From positions 1-61,484 of the forward strand of contig JAINDK010000081.1 of the NCBI GenBank assembly GCA_019931185.1: a DNA stretch of 61,484 nt, given 5' to 3'. Below the pieces are notes generated by a model. It saw nothing but the letters and a program-made list of their open reading frames with translations. It did no database searches and had not been told where the DNA came from. The stretch is from Bryobacter sp. CoA8 C33. Its GTDB lineage: Bacteria > Acidobacteriota > Terriglobia > Bryobacterales > Bryobacteraceae. A program made the position numbers and the translations under genes. Of the stretch, positions 18,664 through 27,415 are shown one piece after another (the first letter of the stretch is position 1; the number at the start of each line of letters is the position of its first letter).

Positions 18664-19655
18664 TCCGCTTCTTCCTCGCTCGCCCGCCCCCGCGCCCCCG
18701 CCGGCGCCTCCGCCTCGATTCCCCGCTCCCGCAAAATCCCCGCGAACACCTCCGTGTACCCATGCACCACATCCACCCGCCGCGCCTTCGTCCCCTCCAC
18801 CAGCTCCAACAATTCGTCATAGCCCGCATGGTCGCTATACGCAATCAGCTTCTCGGCCCCCGCCCGCAACCGCGCATTTGCCACCCGCGCCCAGCCGCTC
18901 ACATACGCCACCCTCACATCCACCCCCGTCGCCTCCAATTGCCGCCTCATCCCCGGCACCACCACCAGCGCCTTCCCCTTCAGATCCCGCGCTTCATACG
19001 GCTCCCAGTCCCCAAATTCCACCCCCGCCCGCTCATACACCGGTATGTACTTCGCGATCGCCCCATGCACCGCCGTCCGGATCCCCGCCCCCGTTAATGC
19101 CCCCACGATCTCCTGCCCCCGCCCCAACGGATAGCCCAGAAACACCGGCGTCGCCCCCTCCTCCAGACACTCCCGCGCAAATCCCGCTATTTCCTCCCGC
19201 GCCTGCTCCCGCGTCAAAAACCGGTACACCGGCAGCCCAAACGTGCTCTCCACGATCAGATGGTCACACTCCACCACCTCCGTCTCCCGCCCGCACAACG
19301 GCGCCTTCTTCTTGATATCCCCCGTATAAACCAGCCTCTCCCCCCCATACTCGATCAGCAGTTGCGCCGCCCCCAAAATATGGCCCGCCGGAATGCAACG
19401 CAGCCGCGCCCCGCGCCACTCCATCTCCTCGCCATACTCGAGCACCCGCAGCTCCTGCCCCCACTCCTCCTTCGCCGGCCACCTCATCCTGTAAAGCTCC
19501 AAACTGATTCCCGTCCCAATCACCGTCCGCGAGTAATGCCGCGCATGATCGCTGTGCGCATGCGAAATCCATGCCGCCCCTTGCGAATTCTGCGGGTCCA
19601 GCCACAAATCAATCGCGGCAACGTAGATCCCTTCCCGGCTGTACTGAAGCTCCAT
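18660..19655 (-). CDS. Ligase-associated DNA exonuclease (metallo-beta-lactamase fold)
   Basis: A 331-residue MBL-fold nuclease with the zinc motif SHAHSDHARHY (HxHxDH) near residue 32, AGHILGAAQL around residue 120, and the beta-CASP/RMMBL-type C-terminal pattern AYSDHAGYDELLELV. It matches the mRNA 3'-end-processing-like family found with bacterial ATP-dependent ligases (TIGR04122 type). The ATG at 19655 (MELQYSREG) is chosen because homology begins there; the open frame to 19838 is non-homologous. First gene of the repair operon, divergent from the redox gene at 19760, leaving about 100 bp for both promoters. Confidence 0.9.
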   Translation of the reverse strand: MELQYSREGIYVAAIDLWLDPQNSQGAAWISHAHSDHARHYSRTVIGTGISLELYRMRWPAKEEWGQELRVLEYGEEMEWRGARLRCIPAGHILGAAQLLIEYGGERLVYTGDIKKKAPLCGRETEVVECDHLIVESTFGLPVYRFLTREQAREEIAGFARECLEEGATPVFLGYPLGRGQEIVGALTGAGIRTAVHGAIAKYIPVYERAGVEFGDWEPYEARDLKGKALVVVPGMRRQLEATGVDVRVAYVSGWARVANARLRAGAEKLIAYSDHAGYDELLELVEGTKARRVDVVHGYTEVFAGILRERGIEAEAPAGARGRASEEEAE

Positions 19656-19759
19656 TGCTGAAATTGAATGGATGCTCAACGCCACGGCAAGGGCTGAAAA
19701 TTGAACATCCTTTTGCTCCCCAAAACATCTCTCAATCACAGAGGGAGTTGCGGTCCAAC

Positions 19760-20713
19760 ATGCAAACACAAGCTTTTCCATCGTGGATGAAATTGGTTCT
19801 CGCCGCCGCCGGCTTTTACAACATCGTTTGGGGCGCACTCGTCATCTTCGCTCCCAACTTGTTCTTCGACCTCGCCGGCATGCCCCTGCCCAATTACCCC
19901 GAACTCTGGCAATGCATCGGCATGATCGTCGGCGTCTACGGCGTCGGTTACTGGATCGCCTCCGGTGATCCCTTCCGCCATTGGCCCATCGTTCTCGTCG
20001 GGCTCATGGGTAAGGTCTTCGGCCCCATCGGCATGGCGAAAGCCCTATGGATGGGCCGCTTCAAACCAGCCTTTGCCTGGACCATCCTCACCAACGACCT
20101 CATCTGGTGGGTCCCCTTCGGCCTCATCCTCTGGCATGCCGCCCGCGAAAACAACGAAAAGCAACGCGTTTACTCCCCCGAAATCCAGTCTTGGGCGATG
20201 CGCGCAAAATCCCAGTTCGGCATCAGCATTCTCGAGCATTCCAAACTCCGTCCGGTTCTTCTTGTCTTCCTCCGCCACGTCGGCTGCACCTTCTGCCGCG
20301 AAGCACTCGCTGATTTAAGCTCCCGCCGCGCCGATATCGAAGCCACCGGCACACAAATCGTCCTCGTCCACATGGGCCGCGAAGAGTCCGCCGAGGAGAT
20401 CCTCGGCCGCCACCAACTCGCCGACGTCCCCCGCGTCTGGGACCCGAAACTGAGCCTGTACCGCGCCTTCGGCCTCGAAAAAGGCGATCTCTCCCAACTT
20501 CTCGGCCCCAAGGTCTGGCTCCGCGGCTTCCGGGCCGGCTTCCTCGGCAAACACGGCATCGGCTCCGCGGAAGGAGATGTCACCCAAATGCCTGGCGTTT
20601 TCCTCGTTTTCCATGGCGAAATTCTTAAGTCCTACCGCCATCAAAGCGCGGCCGACCGCCCCGACTATGTTGCTCTCGTCCGCGAGTTGAACGACTCGCA
20701 AATGCAGTACTAA
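19760..20713 (+). CDS. Membrane-anchored SelL-like thioredoxin-fold redox protein
   Basis: A 317-residue fusion. Residues 10-130 form about four membrane helices (WMKLVLAAAGFYNIVWGALV through DLIWWVPFGLILW). Residues about 150-317 form a peroxiredoxin-like/AhpC-TSA thioredoxin domain with C176-T-F-C179 in the active-site position, as in SelL-related proteins where the first Cys may be selenocysteine. Here both positions are Cys. It may reduce peroxides or disulfides at the membrane; no substrate is known. The start is placed at ATG 19760, with GGAG unusually far upstream. The next gene begins at the base after its stop codon. Confidence 0.78.
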   Translation: MQTQAFPSWMKLVLAAAGFYNIVWGALVIFAPNLFFDLAGMPLPNYPELWQCIGMIVGVYGVGYWIASGDPFRHWPIVLVGLMGKVFGPIGMAKALWMGRFKPAFAWTILTNDLIWWVPFGLILWHAARENNEKQRVYSPEIQSWAMRAKSQFGISILEHSKLRPVLLVFLRHVGCTFCREALADLSSRRADIEATGTQIVLVHMGREESAEEILGRHQLADVPRVWDPKLSLYRAFGLEKGDLSQLLGPKVWLRGFRAGFLGKHGIGSAEGDVTQMPGVFLVFHGEILKSYRHQSAADRPDYVALVRELNDSQMQY

Positions 20714-21751
20714 ATGCTTTCCGCAACCTTCCCCTTTTTCCGCATCTCGGGTGTGGAAGTCCGCCTCCACTTCACCTTTGTCATCCTTGTTGCCTTGCTC
20801 GTCCTCTCCACCCGGCCCGAGGCCTGGACTCACCTCCTGCTCGCCACCGGCATCTTCGCCTCCGTCCTCCTCCACGAACTCGCCCACGCCTACGTCGCCC
20901 GTCGCTTTAAGATCCGCACACTCGACATCATCATGTACTTCCTCGGCGGCGTCGCCCGCCTCGAGCGCCAACCCGGCCTCCGCGAAGACCTCCTCATCGC
21001 CGCCGCCGGCCCGGCCGCCAACCTCTTGCTCGCCGCCGCCTTCCACTTCCTCCACTCGGCTAACCCCACCGTGGCCCACCTCGACGACCTCCGCCAAGCC
21101 AACCTCCTGCTCGCCTTCTTCAATCTCCTCCCCGCCCTCCCCCTCGATGGCGGCCGCATCCTCCGTTCTCTTCTCTCCTTCCGCATGCCCGAGTTGCGCG
21201 CCGCCCGCCTCACCAGCATCGCCGGGCAGGGCATCGCACTCTCCCTCGCCGCCTTCTCCCTTTGGCAGTCCCAATGGCTCTTCCTCGCCGCCGCCGGCTT
21301 CCTCTTCCTCACTGCCCGCAAAGAATATGAGGCGCAGCGCAGCGCCGTGCTCATGTCGGGCGCTCTCGTCCGCGAAGCCATGATCGAGCGCTTCGAAACC
21401 CTCGATCACGGCGACACCCTCCGCTACGCCGCTGAAATCCTTCTCACTTCCGCCCAGCAGGATTTCCCCGTCCTCCATGGCTCCCAGGTTGTTGGCTTGC
21501 TCACCCGCGACGAACTCGTCGAAGCCCTCTCCCAACATGGCCCCGATGCCTACGTCGCCGGCGCCATGGACCGTGACTTCCTCGCCCTCCCCCCCGACTC
21601 GAGCCTCCCGGCTCACTTCGCCCTTCTCGCACAAAACGATTTCCGCGCCCTCATCCTCTCCGACGGCCGCCTCATCGGCCTCCTCACCCTCGACAAAATC
21701 AACGAATTTCTCGTTCTCCGCAGCGTCGGCCTCCGCCGGGAGCTGGCGTGA
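20714..21751 (+). CDS. Site-2 protease family (M50) metalloprotease with CBS pair
   Basis: A 345-residue intramembrane protease. The zinc motif H54-E-L-A-H58 sits in a membrane helix (SVLLHELAHAYVARR) and the distal ligand motif is LPLDGGRILRS near residue 150. Residues about 215-335 contain two CBS repeats (DTLRYAAEILL, then VVGLLTRDELVEAL, and LIGLLTLDKINEFL) that probably bind an adenine nucleotide and tune activity. Layout matches the bacterial Rv0359/SpoIVFB-like CBS group. It begins directly after the TAA of the redox gene and its TGA overlaps a GTG start of the oxidoreductase, so translation is coupled. The cleaved substrate is unknown. Confidence 0.9.
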   Translation: MLSATFPFFRISGVEVRLHFTFVILVALLVLSTRPEAWTHLLLATGIFASVLLHELAHAYVARRFKIRTLDIIMYFLGGVARLERQPGLREDLLIAAAGPAANLLLAAAFHFLHSANPTVAHLDDLRQANLLLAFFNLLPALPLDGGRILRSLLSFRMPELRAARLTSIAGQGIALSLAAFSLWQSQWLFLAAAGFLFLTARKEYEAQRSAVLMSGALVREAMIERFETLDHGDTLRYAAEILLTSAQQDFPVLHGSQVVGLLTRDELVEALSQHGPDAYVAGAMDRDFLALPPDSSLPAHFALLAQNDFRALILSDGRLIGLLTLDKINEFLVLRSVGLRRELA

Positions 21752-22995
21752 ATTCTCATCCTGTCGCCATTGTTGGCGCGGGTCTGGCCGGCCTCGGTTG
21801 CGCTCTCGAACTCCAGCGCCGCAACATCCCCTTCCAACTCTTGGAAGCCTCCGACTCCCCCGGCGGCCGCGTCCGCACCGATTCCGTCGACGGCTTCCTG
21901 CTCGACCGCGGCTTCCAGGTCTACCTCACCGCCTACCCCGAAGGCCAGCAACTCCTCGATTACCCCAGCCTCCGCTTCGGCCGCTTCCTACCCGGCGCCA
22001 TGGTCCGCCTCGACGGCCGCTTCCACCGCGTCATGGACCCCTGGCGCGAACCCTTCGCCGCCCTCTCCCAAATCCTCAATCCCGTCGGCAGCATGGCCGA
22101 CAAACTCCTCGTCGCCCGCCTCCGTGCTTCTTCTCTCGCCGGCCGCCCCGAGGACATCCTCAAACGCCCCGAATCCTCCAGCCTCCAAGCACTCCGCCGC
22201 TACGGCTTCTCCCCCAACATGATCGACCGTTTCTTCCGCCCCTTCTTCGGCGGCATCATGCTCGATTCCTCCCTCGCCGTCAGTTCCCGCATGCTCGAAT
22301 ACACCTTCCGCATGATGGCCTCCGGCGACACCGTCCTCCCCGCCGGCGGCATGGGCGCCATCCCCGCCCAACTCGCCGCCCGCCTCCCTCAGTCCTCCCT
22401 TCACTTCCATTCCCCCGTCGCCTCCGTCAGCCCCAACTCCATCCGCCTTATCAACGGCGAAACCATCCCCGCCTCCGCCGTCGTCGTCGCCACCGAAGGC
22501 CAAAACGCCTGCCGCCTCCTCCCCGGCCAACTCCCTCCTCTCTCCGCCCGCTCGGTCATGGCCCTTTACTTCGCCCTCCCCGGCCCGCCCCCCGTACCCG
22601 ATCCCATCATCGTCCTCAACGGCAACCCCGACGGCCCCATTCAGAATTTCTGCCTGCCCAGCCTCGTCTCCCCTACCTACGCCCCTGCCGGCCAACACCT
22701 GCTCAGCGTCACCGTCCTTGGCAACCCCGACAGGCCCGACCTCACCGTCGAGTCCGAGGTCCGCTCCCAACTCAGCCGCTGGTTCAATGCCGATACCCGC
22801 CCCTGGCGCCTCCTGCGCTTGTATCGCATTCCCTGGGCCCACCCCGCCTCTCAACCCGATTCCCTGACCGAGCGCCCCTGCCTCCTTCCCAGCGGCGTCT
22901 TCATCTGCGGCGACCACCGCTTCCTGCCCAGCATCCAGGCCGCCCTCCTCAACGGCCGCCATGCCGCCGAATCCGTTGCCGCTCATGTCGCCTGA
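21748..22995 (+). CDS. FAD-dependent oxidoreductase (amine oxidase / phytoene desaturase-like)
   Basis: A 415-residue flavoprotein with an N-terminal Rossmann motif VAIVGAGLAGLGCALEL, then LLEASDSPGGRVRTD (the GG doublet motif of the amine oxidase/desaturase superfamily) and VDGFLLDRGFQVYL. A C-terminal FAD-contact motif GVFICGDHRFLPSIQAALLNG follows. It likely oxidises a hydrophobic amine, protoporphyrinogen-like or isoprenoid substrate; the exact reaction is unknown. The start is GTG at 21748 in a GTGA overlap, with GGGAG a few bases upstream. Part of the run from 19760. Confidence 0.87.
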   Translation: MNSHPVAIVGAGLAGLGCALELQRRNIPFQLLEASDSPGGRVRTDSVDGFLLDRGFQVYLTAYPEGQQLLDYPSLRFGRFLPGAMVRLDGRFHRVMDPWREPFAALSQILNPVGSMADKLLVARLRASSLAGRPEDILKRPESSSLQALRRYGFSPNMIDRFFRPFFGGIMLDSSLAVSSRMLEYTFRMMASGDTVLPAGGMGAIPAQLAARLPQSSLHFHSPVASVSPNSIRLINGETIPASAVVVATEGQNACRLLPGQLPPLSARSVMALYFALPGPPPVPDPIIVLNGNPDGPIQNFCLPSLVSPTYAPAGQHLLSVTVLGNPDRPDLTVESEVRSQLSRWFNADTRPWRLLRLYRIPWAHPASQPDSLTERPCLLPSGVFICGDHRFLPSIQAALLNGRHAAESVAAHVA

Positions 22996-23416
22996 CCGCC
23001 TCCTGCTCGCCAACCTCGCCCTCAGCCTCTACATGACCGGCCTCATCTGGTTCGTCCAAATCGTCCATTACCCCCTCTTCCTCGCCATCCCCCCCGAGAG
23101 CTTCCCCGCCTACGAACGCCGCCACCAATTCCTCACCGGCTTCGTCACCGCTCCCCCCATGGTCGCCGAACTCCTCGCTTCCCTCGCCCTCTGCCTCGCT
23201 CTCCCTCTCGTCCGCCTCTATTGGGCCACCACCGCCCTCACCCTCCTGCTCTGGGCCTCCACCTTCTTCCTCCAGGTCCCCCTCCACAACCGCCTCTCCA
23301 TCCACTTCGATCCCGCCACCGCCCAATCTCTCGTCTCCACCAACTGGCTCCGCACCGCCGCCTGGACCCTCCGCTCCACCCTCCTGCTCTGGGCCCTCCT
23401 CCGCCGCCCCGCCTGA
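22985..23416 (+). CDS. Small four-helix integral membrane protein
   Basis: A 143-residue hydrophobic protein with about four predicted membrane helices (LLLANLALSLYMTGLIWFVQ, the stretch around VAELLASLALCLALPLV, ATTALTLLLWASTFFLQVPL and the C-terminal LRSTLLLWALL). His/Gln residues near helix ends (IVHYPLF, VPLHNRL) recall DUF1772-like membrane families, but the assignment is weak. The ATG at 22985 overlaps the end of the oxidoreductase gene by 11 bp, so it is likely last in that operon. Function unknown. Confidence 0.7.
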   Translation: MSPDRLLLANLALSLYMTGLIWFVQIVHYPLFLAIPPESFPAYERRHQFLTGFVTAPPMVAELLASLALCLALPLVRLYWATTALTLLLWASTFFLQVPLHNRLSIHFDPATAQSLVSTNWLRTAAWTLRSTLLLWALLRRPA

Positions 23417-23425
23417 ATTCCCCCC

Positions 23426-24403
23426 TCAAACCGCCGGATCCACCATCTCCAATACCCGTGCCGCCCGCTTCCGGTTCGAGATCACCACCTGGCAGGTATG
23501 CTTCAATTTCCCGTTCAACTCCACCGACAGCGGCTTGCTTGCCAAATAGTCAAAAGTCAGAATATCCCCCACCTTCAGCTTCAGCATTTCACCCAAGATG
23601 ATCTGCGGCCCCCTCAGCCGGCAGTCCAATTCCACCTTCGCATTGCGGATCCGCTCATACACCCGCTTGAAATCGTCCTCCGTGCTCTCTGTCTTGCGAA
23701 TCGTCCACTGCTCGGCAAACTTGTGGCTCAACATCTTGATGATGATCGAGGGGATCCCGATGTTCATCATCCCGCTTAACTCCCCCAGCCGGATTTCGAT
23801 CGATACCGCCACAATCGCTTCGTTCGGCGCCAGTACCTGCATCAATTGCGGTTCCGTCTCGTAGTTCGAAATCTTGAAATTGATCTGCGCAATCCCTTTC
23901 CAGGCTTCCCTCAAGTCCCGCAACATCAGCCGAAAAACGCTGTCCAAAATCGACTGCTCGATTTCCGTCACTTCCCGGTCCACTTTCGTCAGGCTCCCCG
24001 CCGCCCCCCCCAGCAACATCTCAATCATCGGAAAGATGATCGTCGGATTCAACTCAAGCAGACAGTTGTTGTCAAACGGCGAGGCATCGATCGTCGCCAC
24101 CACCGTCGGCGACGGCAACACCTGCTGGAACTCCGTGAACGACAACTGCTCCACGCTCACCAGATTTACCGCTACATAGGCGCGCAAATAAGCCGATAAG
24201 CTGCTCGCCAGAGAGCGCGCGAATGATTCATGCATTACGTAAATCGATCGCAGTTGATCCTTCGCGATCCGGTCCGGCCGCCGAAAATTATACGGCTGCG
24301 CCCGCCGCGCCAACTCCGCCCGCCGTGCGTTTACGCTCGACTGTTGGAACATGTTATCGATTTCGTTTTGCGTCAATACACGCGTCGACATATCTCCTTT
24401 CAT
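23426..24403 (-). CDS. fliM: Flagellar motor switch protein FliM
   Basis: A 325-residue protein matching FliM throughout. The N-terminal CheY-P docking peptide is LTQNEIDNMF, followed by RRPDRIAKDQLRSIYVMHE, the middle-domain core FNNC-like ASPFDNNCLLELNP, the GGAAG turn, and a C-terminal SpoA domain (LRGPQIILGEMLKLKVGDIL). It forms the C-ring that switches rotation direction. The ATG at 24403 has GGAGGAGG nine bases upstream; an alternative ATG at 24391 has AAGGAG too close. No other flagellar gene is nearby, so it is an orphan in this window. It is divergent from mtaB. Confidence 0.95.
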   Translation of the reverse strand: MKGDMSTRVLTQNEIDNMFQQSSVNARRAELARRAQPYNFRRPDRIAKDQLRSIYVMHESFARSLASSLSAYLRAYVAVNLVSVEQLSFTEFQQVLPSPTVVATIDASPFDNNCLLELNPTIIFPMIEMLLGGAAGSLTKVDREVTEIEQSILDSVFRLMLRDLREAWKGIAQINFKISNYETEPQLMQVLAPNEAIVAVSIEIRLGELSGMMNIGIPSIIIKMLSHKFAEQWTIRKTESTEDDFKRVYERIRNAKVELDCRLRGPQIILGEMLKLKVGDILTFDYLASKPLSVELNGKLKHTCQVVISNRKRAARVLEMVDPAV

Positions 24404-24455
24404 CGCCTTTTTCCTCCTCCTTCTTCAGTACTCCACTTGATAAACTGGAGGTACT

Positions 24456-25757
24456 CTGAGCAGCTTTTTCGTCCAGAACTTCGGTTGCCGCGCCTCCCAG
24501 GCCGACGGCGCCTCGCTCGAGGCCAGCCTAACCGGCCAAGGCCTCTCCCCAGCCTCCATCCCCAGTGAGGCCTCCCTCGTCGTTCTCAACACCTGCACCG
24601 TCACGTCCTCGGCCGACCAGGACGTCCGCCAGATCATCCGCCGCCTCCAGCGCGACAACCCCACGGCCCGCATCCTCGTCACCGGCTGCTACGCCCAGCG
24701 TTCCCCGGAAGATCTTTCCCAAATCGAAGGCGTCTCCTGGGTCGTCGGCAACTCCCACAAAGGCCTCATCGGCGACATCGTCTCCGCCAACCCCACCCCC
24801 TACCACGCCGAAGTCCACGTCGGCGATATCTTCGCCCAAAGCGAATTCTTCAATGCCCCCGTCGAGGGCCCCGCTGGCGACCGTTCCCGCCCCAACCTCA
24901 AGATCCAGGACGGCTGCAACAATCGCTGCTCCTTTTGCATCATCCCCAGCGTCCGCGGCAAGTCCCGCTCCGCTGCCCCGGATTGGGTTATCGCCGAAAC
25001 CCAACGCCTCGCCACCGCCGGCTATCCCGAAATCGTTCTCACCGGTATCAACCTCGGCCGCTGGGGCCGCGAGTGGGGCTCCGGCCGCCAACTCCCCGAC
25101 CTCCTCCGCCGCCTGCTGGAGGAAACTTCCATCCCCCTCATCCGCCTGTCCAGCATCGAACCGATGGACTTTACCACCACCTTGCTCGAGCTAATGGCCG
25201 CCTCGCCCCGCATCGCCCGCCACGTTCACGCCCCCCTGCAGTCCGGCAGTGATTCCGTCCTCCGCCGCATGCACCGTAAGTACCGCCCCCGGCACTACGC
25301 CGAACGTATCCGGCTCGCTCGCGAGCTCATGCCCGAGGCCGCCCTCGGCGCCGATGTTATGGTCGGCTTCCCCGGTGAGACCGATGCCGAGTTCGCCGCC
25401 TCCCTCGATTTCATCGAAAGCCTCCCCCTCACCTACCTCCACGTCTTTACTTACTCCGAGCGCCCTGGCACCAAGGCTGTCGATCTCCCCCACCCCGTCC
25501 CCATCGAGGTCCGCCGCCAGCGCAACCGCATCCTCCAACAACTCTCCGACCGCAAAAACAAGCTCTTCCGCCAATCCCAGATCGGCCGCCGCCTTCCCGC
25601 CGTCACCATCAGCGACCTCGGCATCGCCCTCTCCACCAACTACATCCGCGTCGAACTCTCCCAGCCCACCCCCGCCCGCCAACTCATCGAAGTCGAACTC
25701 GGCCCCCTCTCCTCCCGCGGCATGCGCGAAGCCTCCCCCCTCCTCGTCCTAGACTAA
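24456..25757 (+). CDS. mtaB: tRNA t6A37 methylthiotransferase MtaB, probable CTG start
   Basis: A radical-SAM methylthiotransferase of about 433 residues. The N-terminal UPF0004 domain has FFVQNFGCRASQADG, VLNTCTVT and VTGCYAQ, supplying the first cluster's three Cys. The radical-SAM motif is CNNRCSFC, and HAPLQSGSDSVLRRM and HVFTYSERPGTKA are typical of MtaB rather than MiaB. A TRAM domain ends the protein. The frame is uninterrupted from 24444, yet no ATG, GTG or TTG occurs in frame until codon ATG 25164, which would remove the whole catalytic half. GGAGGT at 24447-24452 followed by CTG at 24456 is the only plausible initiation site. Product identity is firm; the CTG start is inferred. Confidence 0.88.
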   Translation: MSSFFVQNFGCRASQADGASLEASLTGQGLSPASIPSEASLVVLNTCTVTSSADQDVRQIIRRLQRDNPTARILVTGCYAQRSPEDLSQIEGVSWVVGNSHKGLIGDIVSANPTPYHAEVHVGDIFAQSEFFNAPVEGPAGDRSRPNLKIQDGCNNRCSFCIIPSVRGKSRSAAPDWVIAETQRLATAGYPEIVLTGINLGRWGREWGSGRQLPDLLRRLLEETSIPLIRLSSIEPMDFTTTLLELMAASPRIARHVHAPLQSGSDSVLRRMHRKYRPRHYAERIRLARELMPEAALGADVMVGFPGETDAEFAASLDFIESLPLTYLHVFTYSERPGTKAVDLPHPVPIEVRRQRNRILQQLSDRKNKLFRQSQIGRRLPAVTISDLGIALSTNYIRVELSQPTPARQLIEVELGPLSSRGMREASPLLVLD

Positions 25758-27412
25758 AAATCATCCCTCCATCGCCCTACTGCTAGCTTCGCCAGTTTTT
25801 TCTGGTAGCTCTCCATTTCCTCATAACCCCAACGTTCCCATCTGGATACAGTCTGTGCCAACGAATACCGGCTCCCGCTATAAATCAACCGCTTCTGCTC
25901 GAACGGCAACCGGGCACAACGTTTGTTTTGACTGCTTTCCAGTGGAATCAAGTTTCCCAACCGGTCTGTCCAATCCTGCTCCGAACTCTCCGGCTCAATA
26001 TGCTCTATCGTGAAGTCGGGATGAGAGGTATCCGGTCGCGTCCCCCCCTCTGCTTCCTCTAACTCGGCCACCAAGTAGCCCAATAACTTGCGGTTGGCCC
26101 CGTAATCAAACTTGACGATCGCAAAAGTGTTTCTGAACTGATCGTCGTCCGGATAAACATCCTTCAACGCGGCAAAAAATTCTCTCGCCCGGCGGATCTC
26201 CCCATCGCGAATTCGTTTCGCCAGCGCATTAAAAACTCCTTCTACCTGGTGGGTATTCGCCTTCAACGTCGCGTTATACCGTACTGCCTGGTTTACCGCG
26301 ATCTTCAATGTCCTGCTCATCTCCCCAGGCTCGAATGTATACATCGCGGAGAGCAAGGGAGGCATAACCTGCGTTGTCCCAATCATTCTCAAAACCTCAA
26401 CGCATCGGCGATCTTGAGGGTTCGTATTCCACTGCGGGTGGTCGGGATCCTGCAAAGCCGAGTATTTCCCTGCGGCCTCGGCGAGTGTGTGCAGAAACTG
26501 AAGCGCCGCCTGACTCCCGCTCACTTCCTTTCTCACCAGATCAAAAAGATCCTGGGCCCGGACCTGCTTCTTGAATTGACAGAAGTAATGGCGGAGAAAA
26601 ACAGTAAACTCCTCTGCACCCACATAACCTAGCGTCTCCTCCCAAACCCGTCCCACTTGATCCTGGTCACTGACGCTCTCAAATTGGAAGAAAATCCAGT
26701 TCTTGATGATGTCTGCCGGACTAAGGCGAAAACCCCGCGCATTCAGCGTTTCAACTACTCGATAGGCGCTCAGATCATCGGCAACTTGAATACCCACAAA
26801 CTGCAGCCGTCGCGAAACGGTTTCATCCACAAACTCGGCCAGCGCGGTCCCATCCTTGGAAAATCGGTCGTCACCTCGAAACCGCTCCCGGAAAAACTCG
26901 AACGCATTCCACAGTTGTCGGTTACTCCTCGGCTCCTTCCTCAAGTTTCCCGGCTGTCGAAACTGGATCAGGTGTCGTTGCAGAAAATCATCATTCAAAC
27001 GGTTCAACTGTAGCTTGCTCAAAGGTAAAAGTGACCCAGGCGCAACCGATGAAACGAATTGATTGCGAAAAATCTCCGCCCTCTCTTCGCCCTTGGGGTC
27101 GACTCCCGTCCCAGCCATTTCCTTCAACTGCTCGATGGCTGCGAGAATCAGCAGCAAACAGGTGGTCACTCGCTGCTGGCCGTCAATCAGTTCACTCGTT
27201 CGCGCATCCCCCATGGGCCGCAGCACAACCGAACCCATGAAGTGCACCGACTTGGTCTCGCGACGCAACACCATGAGGTCTTCCCACAATTCTTCCCAAT
27301 TTTCCTCCCCCCATGCGTAGTTGCGCTGGTACCGTGGCACGACCAACTTCCGTCCGTTTCCCAGCAAGCTGCTCAAGGTGTGGTTTTCAGCTATAAAGTC
27401 CAGTACCGCCAT
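25754..27412 (-). CDS. DUF262/DUF1524 (GmrSD-like) protein
   Basis: A 552-residue protein. Residues about 20-250 form a DUF262 ParB-like domain with VVPRYQRNYAWGEENWEELW and the nucleotide-pocket motif IDGQQRVTTCLLLI. Residues about 440-552 form a DUF1524 HNH-type nuclease domain (FTIEHIEPESSEQDW, LGNLIPLESSQN, then FEQKRLIYSGSRY). Fused S+D proteins of this kind are modification-dependent restriction or anti-phage nucleases. GGGAGG at the end of recR serves as its ribosome site, only 3 bp separate it from recR, and it ends tail-to-tail with mtaB. Its base composition is more balanced than its neighbours, suggesting acquisition. The target modification is unknown. Confidence 0.9.
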   Translation of the reverse strand: MAVLDFIAENHTLSSLLGNGRKLVVPRYQRNYAWGEENWEELWEDLMVLRRETKSVHFMGSVVLRPMGDARTSELIDGQQRVTTCLLLILAAIEQLKEMAGTGVDPKGEERAEIFRNQFVSSVAPGSLLPLSKLQLNRLNDDFLQRHLIQFRQPGNLRKEPRSNRQLWNAFEFFRERFRGDDRFSKDGTALAEFVDETVSRRLQFVGIQVADDLSAYRVVETLNARGFRLSPADIIKNWIFFQFESVSDQDQVGRVWEETLGYVGAEEFTVFLRHYFCQFKKQVRAQDLFDLVRKEVSGSQAALQFLHTLAEAAGKYSALQDPDHPQWNTNPQDRRCVEVLRMIGTTQVMPPLLSAMYTFEPGEMSRTLKIAVNQAVRYNATLKANTHQVEGVFNALAKRIRDGEIRRAREFFAALKDVYPDDDQFRNTFAIVKFDYGANRKLLGYLVAELEEAEGGTRPDTSHPDFTIEHIEPESSEQDWTDRLGNLIPLESSQNKRCARLPFEQKRLIYSGSRYSLAQTVSRWERWGYEEMESYQKKLAKLAVGRWRDDF

Positions 27413-27415
27413 GCC

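Noticed and set aside
25164-25757. mtaB as a short 197-residue protein from ATG 25164
   Set aside because: The upstream frame encodes all essential cluster-binding Cys motifs without a stop, so the ATG is internal.
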